From contig JAWKQR010000027.1 in assembly GCA_041390025.1 (NCBI GenBank), positions 1-64,000 of the forward strand: a stretch of 64,000 nucleotides of DNA. Reading direction: 5' to 3'. Below are positions 1 through 8,640 of the stretch, piece by piece (the stretch's first letter is position 1; the number at the start of each line of letters is the position of its first letter). A program made the position numbers and the translations under genes. The notes under the pieces are model-generated. The model was not told the DNA's origin. It made no database searches and saw nothing but the letters and a program-made list of their open reading frames with translations. Source of the DNA: JBFFMO01 sp041390025. GTDB taxonomy: Bacteria; Myxococcota_A; Bradymonadia; Bradymonadales; Bradymonadaceae.

Positions 1-223
1 GATCAAAATCCCCCCTTTGGGTTTATGATTTACGTGCCAGCAGCGTAACAATCAGAATCGCTCAGAACAAGCCAATTCCAATTGCGGATTTGAGATCGCG
101 GTCGCGGCATCTGAGCCCAGTTCTTAGATTTTTCGCGAAATCCGGTAAATTCAATGGTTTTAAACCGATTTTTCGGCACGCGGTCGCGTCAACCAAAGGC
201 GGCGAAACGAGCCGTCGACTTCC
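1..223. other. left-edge non-coding stretch
   Basis: No coding sequence, RNA gene or clear terminator could be supported here. It is the 3' flank of the minus-strand TonB-dependent receptor. It is more AT-rich than the genes around it and contains short runs of C, T and A, but no stable hairpin followed by a T-run on the minus strand was recognised. Confidence 0.5.
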
Positions 224-3130
224 CTAGAAGTGGGCCGCCACGTCAATGATGAACGTGCGACCGGGCTGCCGGATCCGTGAATCCAGCACGTCGTCGTCGG
301 CCGGGGTTTCAAACGTCCAATCTAGGGCGTTTTCGACGCGAAAAGCGTACGTCACGGGGATGGAACGAAGGGCACCTGAAAACACGATGTCCCACAAAAC
401 GGCGGGATCCAACTGCCGCGCATTGCGGTCCAGACGACCCGATTCAAACCGCACACGGTTGGCAACGATGAGGTAGCGCTCAATCGCCGGCGCGGCCAGT
501 TTGACCGCAGCCAAGTGCGTCGGAGAGTTGCCCACACGCCCGCGGTCCGAGAACACGTCGCCAATCTCACCGTCGCGGGTGCTCTGGATCGAGTACTGGC
601 CGCTTGCCATCCAACCGCGCAAGAAGGCGCGACGAAGTTCGAACTCCGAACCCAACGTCCAAAGCTCGCCGGGGATGTTTTGGAACTGAAGTGGATCTTC
701 CTCGGTTTCGGCGCCCTGCCGCTCGATGCGGTTGTTGATGCGGTTGAGGAAGACGTTGGTCGATGCCGTGAAGCCCAGCGGGAGCTCCTGCGCAAACTCA
801 ACCTCGCCCGAATAGATCGTCTCGGGTTCAAGACCCGGTGCAGGCAACTGCGTCACGGACGAATAGGTCAGCTCGTACACCGACGGCGCACGGAAACCAC
901 GTCCAAAAATCGTCTTGAGCGTGCCGGTTTCCCAAGGGTGCACAATGACCGCAACACGAGGGTTGATGTTGCTGATCTGTTTGGATTCAGTGCCGCCACC
1001 GACCGAAGGCAGATTGTCGAACAACCACAGGTCGTATCGGGCACCGGCCCAAATGCTGAAATACTCACTGAACTCTTGGCGCAACGTCAGCGCGGCCGAC
1101 GTCTTCCAGAATGGGGTTTCTAGGTTCACAAACTCGCCGTCGACCTCGTCTTCGCTGGTCGCGTTGTGGACCAAATGGCGCACAACCTCGCCGCCGACCG
1201 TCCACAGTGCGCCGTTGAAGGGTTTCAGGTTCAACCGCGCCTCACCGGTCGCCCAAACACCGGTGAAACGATCTTGCAGCAGGCCACCGTCGTCGATCGG
1301 GTAGGCGAAGTCGCCTTCGTAACCGTAATAATCCACCGACGCTCGGGTCTCGAGTTGGACCGACTCGGCAAGATCCACGGTGTAACGGACGTCGGCAAAA
1401 CCACGGCTGTCTTGCTCACGTGTGCGATCATCGCCAAAAATCGTCGAGAACGCGCCCAGAGGCGACTGCTTGTCACGTGAATGGAAGTAGCTGAGGAACT
1501 TCAGGTTTCCGTACTCCGCGTTTGCACGAAGGGTATAGGCCTCGAAGCCACCCACATCGCGGGCGTAACCATCGGGAGTCTCTGCACTGCCCACGCGGGC
1601 CACCGACAGCACGTCCGAACCCGACGAACCACCGATCGCGGCCGATACACTGACACCGCCGTCTTCAAACGGTTGTCGCAGGTGCGCATAGGCCCGCGCG
1701 CCGCCAGAGCTCACACCGCCGAGGCCAACACGCGACTCGACGTAATCGCTCTTCAAATCGGGCGAAACCAAGCCAATAACGCCCTGGAAGGCACCCGAAC
1801 CGTACAACACCGAGTTCGGCCCCTTGACCACTTCCAGACGTTCTAGGCCGTACAAGTCGGTCAGAACCTCAAACTGGTGATAGGACGCGTCCACCCACGA
1901 GTCATTGATGGTGTGCCCGTCGATCTGCACGACGACGCGATTTCCATACGTGCCCTGTGGCCCGTATCCTCGAAGGCCGATCGCGCTGTAGACGGCATCG
2001 TTGGTGTAGAACACGCCCGGCAAACCGCTGAGCGCGTCGGCCGTCCCCGTGTATGCAAACGCATCCACTTCACGGGCCGGAATCAACGAAACCGAGGCCG
2101 GTGCGTCTTTGACGCGCTCTGCAACACGCGACGCTGCAGCAACTTCGTTTACGGGTTGCAACTCGACGTTGAACTCCGCGCGGCCGTCGACCTCGATCTC
2201 TACGGTCTGCTCAAACGGGGCAAAACCCTGTGCCACAACTTGGAGCTGATGTTGGCCGACGTTGGCGCGGATCACAGCGGGTGTGAACCCTACAACCTGA
2301 CCGTCCAACAACACCGTCGAATTGTCTTCCGTCGACTGCACCACGATGGCGCCTTGCTGACGCTCAAGCTGCACTTCGGTGGAGATCGTCTCGTTCTCTT
2401 TGACGTCGAACTCCATGCGTTGCGTGGCAAAACCTGGTGCCGAGAACTCCAGAATCTGCGAGCCCGCCGCGACCTTGATGGTCGTTGGGAGATCAAGCTC
2501 ACGGGGTGGGTCATCGCCGATTCGGATCGAAATCCGCCCGATCTTCCCCGTCAAGGCCAACGATCCCTCACGGCGAGTCATGGCGCGCTCGACCGTCTTC
2601 GACTCACCCGAGCCGATCTTCACGGGTTCGGTGGCCGCGCTCGTAGCCGCTCTTCTCGAAAGCAGAATCACGTACTCGCCGGACTTCACGGGGACATCCA
2701 CAGGGGTCACGCCGTAGGCACCCAGATCCTTGCGGTCCAGGTACACGGTGGCGCCGGGTGGGTCCGATGTGACGCTGATCACGCCGATGCCCTTGCGGAT
2801 ACGCTTAAGCGCTTTTGTGACCTCGGCGACCTCTTCCTCCGAGGCTCCTTTCAAGAATCCCTGGTAGTAGCGATAGGCTTCGACCAACCGGCCCGACGCT
2901 TCATACGCGCGAGCTGCGTTGTAGAGCACGTTTCGGTTGGGGACGAGGCGATTGGACGCGAAGTAGTGCGACAAGGCGGCGTCGTAATCGCCCTTAATGA
3001 ACGCATCGTTTCCCAATCGAAACTCAACGTCGGCCTCGTCAGCGGTCGCGCTTTCCTGCGCATAGACCGGCACATGCAACGAGATTACGGTCGCCGCAAT
3101 CAGCGAACGCGTCAGCCGCGTGCTTCTCAT
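224..3130 (-). CDS. TonB-dependent outer-membrane receptor with N-terminal TPR and PEGA domains
   Basis: Predicted 968-residue outer-membrane receptor. Residues 1-25 form a signal peptide ending V-Y-A before Q. Residues about 35-105 look like TPR helices (alternating Gly, Ala and Tyr positions, with G-D-Y-D-A-A-L). Three PEGA-like beta domains follow: about 115-160 with D-P-P-G-A-T-V-Y-L-D, about 190-240, and about 257-300 with T-V-L-L-D-G-Q-V-V-G-F-T-P. A TonB plug spans about 335-460 (I-G-L-R-G-Y-G, then L-E-V-V-K-G-P-N-S-V-L-Y-G-S-G-A), and the rest is a beta-barrel ending in Phe, as usual for barrel proteins. Ordinary receptors carry a TonB box or a carboxypeptidase-like domain in front of the plug, so the TPR-PEGA front is odd. 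It lies 26 bases downstream of a PEGA-containing kinase on the same strand, probably in one transcript. The substrate is unknown. The domain calls are family knowledge applied to visible motifs. Confidence 0.9.
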   Translation of the reverse strand: MRSTRLTRSLIAATVISLHVPVYAQESATADEADVEFRLGNDAFIKGDYDAALSHYFASNRLVPNRNVLYNAARAYEASGRLVEAYRYYQGFLKGASEEEVAEVTKALKRIRKGIGVISVTSDPPGATVYLDRKDLGAYGVTPVDVPVKSGEYVILLSRRAATSAATEPVKIGSGESKTVERAMTRREGSLALTGKIGRISIRIGDDPPRELDLPTTIKVAAGSQILEFSAPGFATQRMEFDVKENETISTEVQLERQQGAIVVQSTEDNSTVLLDGQVVGFTPAVIRANVGQHQLQVVAQGFAPFEQTVEIEVDGRAEFNVELQPVNEVAAASRVAERVKDAPASVSLIPAREVDAFAYTGTADALSGLPGVFYTNDAVYSAIGLRGYGPQGTYGNRVVVQIDGHTINDSWVDASYHQFEVLTDLYGLERLEVVKGPNSVLYGSGAFQGVIGLVSPDLKSDYVESRVGLGGVSSGGARAYAHLRQPFEDGGVSVSAAIGGSSGSDVLSVARVGSAETPDGYARDVGGFEAYTLRANAEYGNLKFLSYFHSRDKQSPLGAFSTIFGDDRTREQDSRGFADVRYTVDLAESVQLETRASVDYYGYEGDFAYPIDDGGLLQDRFTGVWATGEARLNLKPFNGALWTVGGEVVRHLVHNATSEDEVDGEFVNLETPFWKTSAALTLRQEFSEYFSIWAGARYDLWLFDNLPSVGGGTESKQISNINPRVAVIVHPWETGTLKTIFGRGFRAPSVYELTYSSVTQLPAPGLEPETIYSGEVEFAQELPLGFTASTNVFLNRINNRIERQGAETEEDPLQFQNIPGELWTLGSEFELRRAFLRGWMASGQYSIQSTRDGEIGDVFSDRGRVGNSPTHLAAVKLAAPAIERYLIVANRVRFESGRLDRNARQLDPAVLWDIVFSGALRSIPVTYAFRVENALDWTFETPADDDVLDSRIRQPGRTFIIDVAAHF

Positions 3131-3156
3131 AGACTCTCCTCAATTGGTGCAGCCGT

Positions 3157-4962
3157 TCAACGCCCAAGCTTAATCGATGGGGTCGTTGGATTTGGATCTT
3201 TGGGTTTTGTCACTGGTTTTTTGGGTGTCTTGACCGGCGTTTTTGGGGACGCCACATCCGGCACGTCTGCAAGCGCTGGATCCGCGCCGTCCGCTTTCTT
3301 CGCGGTGCGCAGCCCCTTCTGACATGACTCGTCGAGCTCGTCGAAATGGCTGACCAAACATGGCAGCACGGTATCGACCGACGTCGTCTCGCAGAAATTG
3401 CCAAACGCGTTGACACAGCCGAACGCGCGCACACTCTCGCGAGCCTCTGCAGCGGGCTGCGTCGGTTTAGCCTCGTCCACCTCTTTGGCAGCCACTTCGA
3501 CCAAAGGAAGCGCGATAACCACGGCGTCTTGCGACGGCGAGATGCCACGTTCGAAAGTCTCGAATCCTTCTTTCGAGATGCGAAGCGTCGCGGATTGCTC
3601 CAACGGCAACTCGATCTTGACCGGGGTCACGCCGACCACACTTCCATCGATGAACACTTGCGCGCCTGGCGGGGTTGTCTCGACGACCAGCGGTGTCATC
3701 GCGGGGCCACGCATCACGTTAAACACCACAAGCCCAATGATGACCATGACCACCAGCGCGATGAGACCACCCACGAGCTTCACGGGAGATTTTGAGGACT
3801 CCGGCGGGGCGGTCGGCATCGGGAACTGTTGCGACGGCGAGGCGTACTGCTGCGGCGCGGCAAACTGCTGCGACGGGTGCGCCGCAGGGTCCATCTGGGG
3901 CACCGAGGTCATCAAGCTCGGCAGGGCTGGCCGCGGCTCTTCACCGGTCTGTAGACGAACCGTGTTCTGCGTGTCTTGGGCGACCATCTGGTCGCTCGTG
4001 CTTTCCTTCATCGGGGGGCGCGCTTCGGGTTGGAGCGGCGGAACCTCGACGGGTTGCCCTTGCGAGCACGACTTCAGCAGGCGGACCAGCGTTTCCATCG
4101 AATTGATGCGCTGAGCTGGGTCTTTGGCCAGACACCGCATGATCAGCTGTTCAAGGCCATCGGGCAGGCGCAAATCGGGGCGGAAGGCCCGCATCGGCGG
4201 TGGCTCTTCCTGGATGTGCTGCATCATCACACGATGAATGGTCGAATCCGATTCCCGGATGAACGGCGGGCGCCCGCAGAGCATCTCGTAAAGCATGATG
4301 CCAAGCGCATACGTGTCCACGGCCGGCGAGTCGGCTGAGTGGTACAAGAAGCGCTCGGGCGCCATGTACATCGGCGAGCCGATCAGCGTATTCTCGGCGG
4401 TCAGCTCACCGGTCTCGTCGCCGCGATTGAGCTCTTTGACCAGGCCGAAGTCGACGACTTTGACGAAGTACGGGTCACCGCCGCGCTCGACCAACATGAT
4501 GTTCGGTGGCTTCAAATCACGATGGACCACACTCGCCGCATGGGCATCGGCCAGCGAGCTCGCGATCTGTATCGCAATATGCAGCGCCAACGACGTCGTC
4601 AACACCCCGTGTTTGTTGAGCAAATCGCGAAGAGAGTAGCCTCGCAGGAACTCCATGACCAGGAACGTTCCGTCGCCGGAGCTCAGCTGGCCATAATCAA
4701 AAATCATCACCGTGTTGGGGTGATTCAGCCGGCTGCAGATCGCCGCCTCGCGGAAGAAGCGTTTAAACCGGTTGTCGCGCTCGGCGTCGGTCTCGTCAAA
4801 CGACTTGAGCACTTTGACGGCGACGTCGCGCCCCAAAGGCTGCTGTGTCGCGTGGTAAACCGCACCCATTCCCCCTTCGGCGAGCTTGTGCTCGATGCGA
4901 TATTTTCCCTCGAGCAAATCGCCGGGCTTGAGCAGCATCCGGTTCGCTGTCGCGTCGCTCAT
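3157..4962 (-). CDS. Ser/Thr protein kinase with transmembrane segment and C-terminal PEGA domain
   Basis: 601-residue Hanks-type kinase. The N-terminal kinase domain (about residues 20-290) has the Gly-rich loop A-E-G-G-M-G-A-V-Y, the Lys in D-V-A-V-K-V-L-K, the catalytic H-R-D-L-K-P-P-N, V-D-F-G-L as the DFG motif and M-A-P-E-R as the APE motif, so it should be active. A Pro/Gln-rich linker (about 300-390) leads to one transmembrane helix (about 395-415). A PEGA domain follows (T-T-P-P-G-A-Q-V-F-I-D-G-S) outside the membrane, and then a Lys/Pro-rich tail with paired Cys. Cytoplasmic kinase plus extracytoplasmic PEGA implies a membrane sensor. It is transcribed ahead of the PEGA-bearing TonB receptor, which hints at a shared ligand or cell-wall association; that link is inference. 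Confidence 0.93.
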   Translation of the reverse strand: MSDATANRMLLKPGDLLEGKYRIEHKLAEGGMGAVYHATQQPLGRDVAVKVLKSFDETDAERDNRFKRFFREAAICSRLNHPNTVMIFDYGQLSSGDGTFLVMEFLRGYSLRDLLNKHGVLTTSLALHIAIQIASSLADAHAASVVHRDLKPPNIMLVERGGDPYFVKVVDFGLVKELNRGDETGELTAENTLIGSPMYMAPERFLYHSADSPAVDTYALGIMLYEMLCGRPPFIRESDSTIHRVMMQHIQEEPPPMRAFRPDLRLPDGLEQLIMRCLAKDPAQRINSMETLVRLLKSCSQGQPVEVPPLQPEARPPMKESTSDQMVAQDTQNTVRLQTGEEPRPALPSLMTSVPQMDPAAHPSQQFAAPQQYASPSQQFPMPTAPPESSKSPVKLVGGLIALVVMVIIGLVVFNVMRGPAMTPLVVETTPPGAQVFIDGSVVGVTPVKIELPLEQSATLRISKEGFETFERGISPSQDAVVIALPLVEVAAKEVDEAKPTQPAAEARESVRAFGCVNAFGNFCETTSVDTVLPCLVSHFDELDESCQKGLRTAKKADGADPALADVPDVASPKTPVKTPKKPVTKPKDPNPTTPSIKLGR

Positions 4963-4984
4963 CTTTCACTTACCAACTAGGAGA

Positions 4985-5012
4985 TTGCTTTCGGCCGTCA
5001 CGGTAACATAAT
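4985..5012 (+). promoter_or_regulatory. possible sigma70-type promoter for the helicase gene
   Basis: TTGCTT and CATAAT are separated by 16 bases in the 80-base divergent gap, about 30 bases before the helicase start. The -10 box matches the consensus at 5 of 6 positions; the -35 box is weak. This is only a pattern match. Confidence 0.3.
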
Positions 5013-5042
5013 CCCGCACAAGTCACACGCCAAGTCACGCCA

Positions 5043-6923
5043 ATGAATGACATTTGGGACCAACTCGCGGGGTTATGGAAGCAAGAGCGCGCCACGACGC
5101 GCCGGCGATTCGCGGAACAACGCGCCACAACATCGCTTGAAACCCGCGTAGAACGGGGCTTTGCGCTCAAGAACGCCGAGATCGACGAGACCGCCGCGGC
5201 CGCAGGCGACCGGGTCACATTGTGGATTTCAGCTGCTGCGGGCGGACTCGACGGCTTCCGGGCAGGTGTGGGGACGCCCGTGCGCTTGTGGCTCGACCGT
5301 GTGGACGGTCCCGAACACGTACTTGGTGTGGTCTCGCGTCGAAAGGCCGGACGTTTGGCGGTCGTGGTCGATGGATTCCCACCTGACCGGTTCTTCGACG
5401 TGTCGTTTCACATCGACACGGACGCACCCGAGACGACCTTCGACCGCGCCGACAAGGCCATCAGAGCGTTTGCGGCAGCGAAGGAACGCGACGACCTCGG
5501 CGACCTCAAGGCCGTGTTGGCCATGAAGCATCGGCCGCAATCGACGCGGCAGAGCACAGCGTGGTCGCCCTTCGACACGGGCCTTCACGAGGCACAACAC
5601 GCCGCGGTGCAAAACGCGCTCGACGCCCAACAGCTTGCGCTCGTCCACGGCCCGCCGGGCACCGGAAAAACACGCACGCTGGTTGAAATCATTCGTCAGG
5701 AGGTCGCGCGCGGACACCGCGTGCTGGTCACTGCGGCCAGCAACACGGCCGTCGACACCATTGGTGAGCGTTTGTTGGACGCCGGCCTCGACCCCTTGCG
5801 CTTGGGACATCCCGCGCGGGTCATGGACAGTCTGGAAGACCAAACGCTCGATGCGAGGCTTGAGGCTCGGCCAGACTTCAACATCGTCAAAAAGTGGCAA
5901 GACGAAGCGACCAAGCTGTTTCGCAAGGCAAAGACGTCCACGAACCTGACCCGCACCGAGCGTCGCGAGCTGTTTCAAGAGTCGCGACGCCTTCAAGGCG
6001 ATGCGCGAAAGCATCTACGCGGCATTCAGGAGGCCATTGTCGCAGCATCACCCGTGATTTGTGCGACGGCGGCGGGCGCCGACATGGCGCTGCTCAACGA
6101 TGTGACCTTCGATGTGGTCGTGCTCGACGAAGCGACCCAGACGCCCGACCCCATCGCGCTCATCGCGGCGCAGCGGGCGCGACGGCTCATCATGGCCGGA
6201 GACCCGCGCCAGCTTCCGCCCACCATCATCGACCAGGACGCCGAGCGAGCCGGCCTTGGAACCACGTTTTTCGAGCGTTTGGAAGAACACGCGGTGATGC
6301 TCGAGGTCCAACACCGCATGCACGTCGACATCATGACGTTTTCGTCGAACACCTTTTACCACGGGCGACTGCGCGCAGCGCCCGACGTTGCGAACCGACG
6401 CGTCGAAGACCTGGGCGTGTTGCATGACCCCTTGCGACCCGCGGTGATTCATCTGATCGATACCGCGGGAAAAAGCTTCGACGAGCAGTCCTCCGACGAG
6501 GATCCGAGCACATCCAACCCACTGCAGGCCCAACGCACGGCCGCCGAGGTCCGCCGGATCTTGAGCCGTGGCCTGCCCTCCGAGGACCTCGCAGTGATCA
6601 CACCTTACGAGGCGCAGGCGCGGCTGCTTCGCAAACTTTTGGACATCCCGGGACTCGAAATCGGCACGGTAGACGGGTTTCAGGGCCGCGAGAAAGAAGC
6701 CATCGTCATCGATTTGGTGCGCTCAAACCCAAGGCAAGAGGTGGGATTTCTGGCCGATACCCGGCGCTTAAACGTGGCTCTGACGCGGGCCAAACGCTTG
6801 CTGCTGGTCGTCGGGGACTCGGCAACGCTGGGCGGCAAGCCGTTCTTTGCCGGTCTGTTCGATCACATCGAGCGCGCCGGCGGGTGGATCAGCGCGTGGT
6901 CAGACGACGCCGACCCATTCTAG
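5043..6923 (+). CDS. UPF1/IGHMBP2-like superfamily 1 DNA/RNA helicase
   Basis: 626-residue SF1 helicase of the UPF1-like (SMUBP-2) group. Motif I is G-P-P-G-T-G-K-T at about residue 203. Walker B is the D-E-A-T form at about 363, followed by G-D-P-R-Q-L-P-P (motif III). The C-terminal RecA domain has T-V-D-G-F-Q-G-R-E (motif V) and N-V-A-L-T-R-A-K (motif VI). The N-terminal 180 residues match the beta-barrel region of such helicases. It likely unwinds nucleic acid with ATP in the cytoplasm. It stands alone: divergent from the kinase on the left, with about 80 bases to the next plus-strand gene. The start at 5043 is the first ATG in frame and leaves no unexplained coding sequence upstream. Confidence 0.9.
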   Translation: MNDIWDQLAGLWKQERATTRRRFAEQRATTSLETRVERGFALKNAEIDETAAAAGDRVTLWISAAAGGLDGFRAGVGTPVRLWLDRVDGPEHVLGVVSRRKAGRLAVVVDGFPPDRFFDVSFHIDTDAPETTFDRADKAIRAFAAAKERDDLGDLKAVLAMKHRPQSTRQSTAWSPFDTGLHEAQHAAVQNALDAQQLALVHGPPGTGKTRTLVEIIRQEVARGHRVLVTAASNTAVDTIGERLLDAGLDPLRLGHPARVMDSLEDQTLDARLEARPDFNIVKKWQDEATKLFRKAKTSTNLTRTERRELFQESRRLQGDARKHLRGIQEAIVAASPVICATAAGADMALLNDVTFDVVVLDEATQTPDPIALIAAQRARRLIMAGDPRQLPPTIIDQDAERAGLGTTFFERLEEHAVMLEVQHRMHVDIMTFSSNTFYHGRLRAAPDVANRRVEDLGVLHDPLRPAVIHLIDTAGKSFDEQSSDEDPSTSNPLQAQRTAAEVRRILSRGLPSEDLAVITPYEAQARLLRKLLDIPGLEIGTVDGFQGREKEAIVIDLVRSNPRQEVGFLADTRRLNVALTRAKRLLLVVGDSATLGGKPFFAGLFDHIERAGGWISAWSDDADPF

Positions 6924-7006
6924 CGCCGAGGTCTTCCGTTTCACGGTCATTTCGGATACAACCCCGCGTCTGGCACAAAACCGCTAGAACCATTTTGGAG
7001 GATCTC

Positions 7007-7183
7007 ATGGGTATCAAACGCAGTGAACGCAGCTCAGAACTTAAGAAACGCCGTCAGCGCAGCGCAAAGGTCGCCAAGCTTCGCTTCCGCATCTCGCGCG
7101 CCAAGGGCGAAGAGAAAGCCAAGCTCATCGCCAAGCTTCATCGCGTAAGCCCTGAAGCTCCGGTCGAACTCACAAGTTCACAG
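7007..7183 (+). other. candidate separate small basic protein gene at the front of the UbiB frame
   Basis: The first 59 codons encode a highly basic peptide (K-K-R-R-Q-R-S, then S-P-E-A-P-V-E-L). It resembles the short DUF6800-type proteins known mainly from Planctomycetes, which are about 60 residues long. A perfect hairpin with a T-run begins directly afterwards, which would be the natural end of such a gene. No stop codon is present before the hairpin, so as given the peptide is fused to UbiB. The family resemblance is from memory of the pattern and needs a profile search. Confidence 0.35.
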
Positions 7184-8638
7184 AAAAAGAGGTGGGACAT
7201 CCTGCCTCTTTTTTATGCCGATTTGCCGCCGGGTGCATCTAACGTACGCGGACGCGCGGGCTTCGCCGCCACCGGCATAAGCGAGATCGACATGGCAAAA
7301 GACTGGGAAAAATTGGCGGGCGAAAAAGGCGAACGGGTCAAATCCGGCAAACTCGAGCGCATGATGCGGCTTGGAGGCGTCGGTGCGGGTGTCGCGGCGT
7401 CATCGATCGCCGGGAAATTCCGCAACATGATTGGCGGCGGCGACGAGGCCCTGAAGGACAACCACCGCAAAAACGCGCAGCGGATGGTCGGTGTGCTCGG
7501 GCAGCTCAAGGGTGCCTCGATGAAGGTCGGTCAGATCCTCTCGGCCGACCCCGAACTGCTGCCCCCGGAATTCGCAGAAGGTCTTGCACAACTGCAAAAG
7601 GATGCGCCGCCGATGACGTGGAACACGGTCAAGGCGCAGATCGAGTCCGCCCTCGACCGTCCCATCGAAGACGTCTTCGACACGTTTGACCCAGATCCGG
7701 TGGGCGCCGCGAGCATCGGTCAAGTCCACCGCGCCCGTCTGAGGACCGGCGAGGATGTTGCCGTCAAAATCCAGTACCCCGGGGTCTCGGATGCCTTGGA
7801 GTCCGACCTCGACGCCCTCAAGTCGATGTTGGCGCTCGGCCGCACGTTTGTGGAACGCGAGCGCATGGACAACTACTTCAAGGAAATCCGCGACGTCCTG
7901 ATGGACGAGGCGGACTACACGAAGGAAGCCGGAAACCTTGAGCGGTTCAGCGAATACCTCAAGGCCAAACCCAACTTCCGCGTGCCCAAGCCGTTTCGGG
8001 AATGGACCCGCCCCACCGTTTTGGTCATGGAGTTCATCGAGGGCACCAAACTCGACGAAGCACTCGCCGCCATGGAGCCTGACGAGCGCAACGTCTGGTT
8101 GGAGCGTTGGATCGACATCTACGTCTGGATGTTCCACGAGCTCATGGAGCTTCACGCCGACCCGCACCCTGGTAATTTCCTGATCGACGCGAACAACAAG
8201 CTCGTGATGCTCGATTTTGGATGCGTCCGAAGCTTTCCCGCACCGTTCGCGGACGGCATTTTGGAAGTGCTCGACACCGTGTGGCAAAACGAGCCCGAGC
8301 GGGCGCTCAAGATTTACAAGGACATCGGGTTTGGTGGCGATGCTTACGATCCCGACGCGTTCGACCCGGAGGTCGTGGCCAATTACCACGACATCGTTTT
8401 GGCGCCCTTCCTGCGCGACGAACCGTTCGAGTTTGCGAAATGGCAGCCGACGCTCGAATCCAACGCATTTGTCATGCGCAACCCGGCCTTCATGGTTTTG
8501 ACCCCGCCCCCGGACGCTCTGATGTACTTTCGGGTCTTGAGCGGGATCAAAGGCTTGTTGTCGAAATTCGATGCACGTATCAACATCTATGAGCTCGCAG
8601 TAGAAACTGCACGGCGTCGTGGCGTGTTGACGGAGTAA
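7007..8638 (+). CDS. ABC1/UbiB (AarF) family atypical kinase, possibly with a fused small N-terminal segment
   Basis: Read from the ATG at 7007, which has a good ribosome site (T-T-G-G-A-G-G), this gives 543 residues. The ABC1 kinase core begins only after the ATG at 7292. It contains the hallmark K-V-G-Q-I-L-S-A-D (KxGQ motif), the Ala-rich loop with A-A-S-I-G-Q-V-H-R-A, V-A-V-K-I-Q-Y-P-G as the ATP-binding Lys, H-A-D-P-H-P-G-N-F as the catalytic loop and M-L-D-F-G-C as the DFG-like motif. From 7292 the length is 448 residues, usual for the family. Such proteins support quinone biosynthesis or lipid homeostasis as ATP-dependent factors. The first 60 residues (Arg/Lys-rich) resemble a separate small protein and are followed by a terminator-like hairpin inside the reading frame, so 7292 may be the true start. 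Its stop is followed two bases later by the esterase start. Confidence 0.85.
   Translation: MGIKRSERSSELKKRRQRSAKVAKLRFRISRAKGEEKAKLIAKLHRVSPEAPVELTSSQKKRWDILPLFYADLPPGASNVRGRAGFAATGISEIDMAKDWEKLAGEKGERVKSGKLERMMRLGGVGAGVAASSIAGKFRNMIGGGDEALKDNHRKNAQRMVGVLGQLKGASMKVGQILSADPELLPPEFAEGLAQLQKDAPPMTWNTVKAQIESALDRPIEDVFDTFDPDPVGAASIGQVHRARLRTGEDVAVKIQYPGVSDALESDLDALKSMLALGRTFVERERMDNYFKEIRDVLMDEADYTKEAGNLERFSEYLKAKPNFRVPKPFREWTRPTVLVMEFIEGTKLDEALAAMEPDERNVWLERWIDIYVWMFHELMELHADPHPGNFLIDANNKLVMLDFGCVRSFPAPFADGILEVLDTVWQNEPERALKIYKDIGFGGDAYDPDAFDPEVVANYHDIVLAPFLRDEPFEFAKWQPTLESNAFVMRNPAFMVLTPPPDALMYFRVLSGIKGLLSKFDARINIYELAVETARRRGVLTE
7184..7214 (+). terminator. intrinsic terminator-like hairpin inside the UbiB reading frame
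   Basis: AAAAAGAGG at 7184-7192 pairs perfectly with CCTCTTTTT at 7205-7213, and the loop contains a further GG/CC pairing. The right arm ends in a run of six T. This is a textbook rho-independent shape, unexpected inside a coding frame, and it supports a gene boundary before 7184. Confidence 0.65.
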
Positions 8639-8640
8639 GA

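Noticed and set aside
1877..3322. Long plus-strand frame opposite the TonB receptor
   Set aside because: It is an antisense reading of a clear receptor gene; Arg/His-rich and with no domain. High GC makes such frames common.
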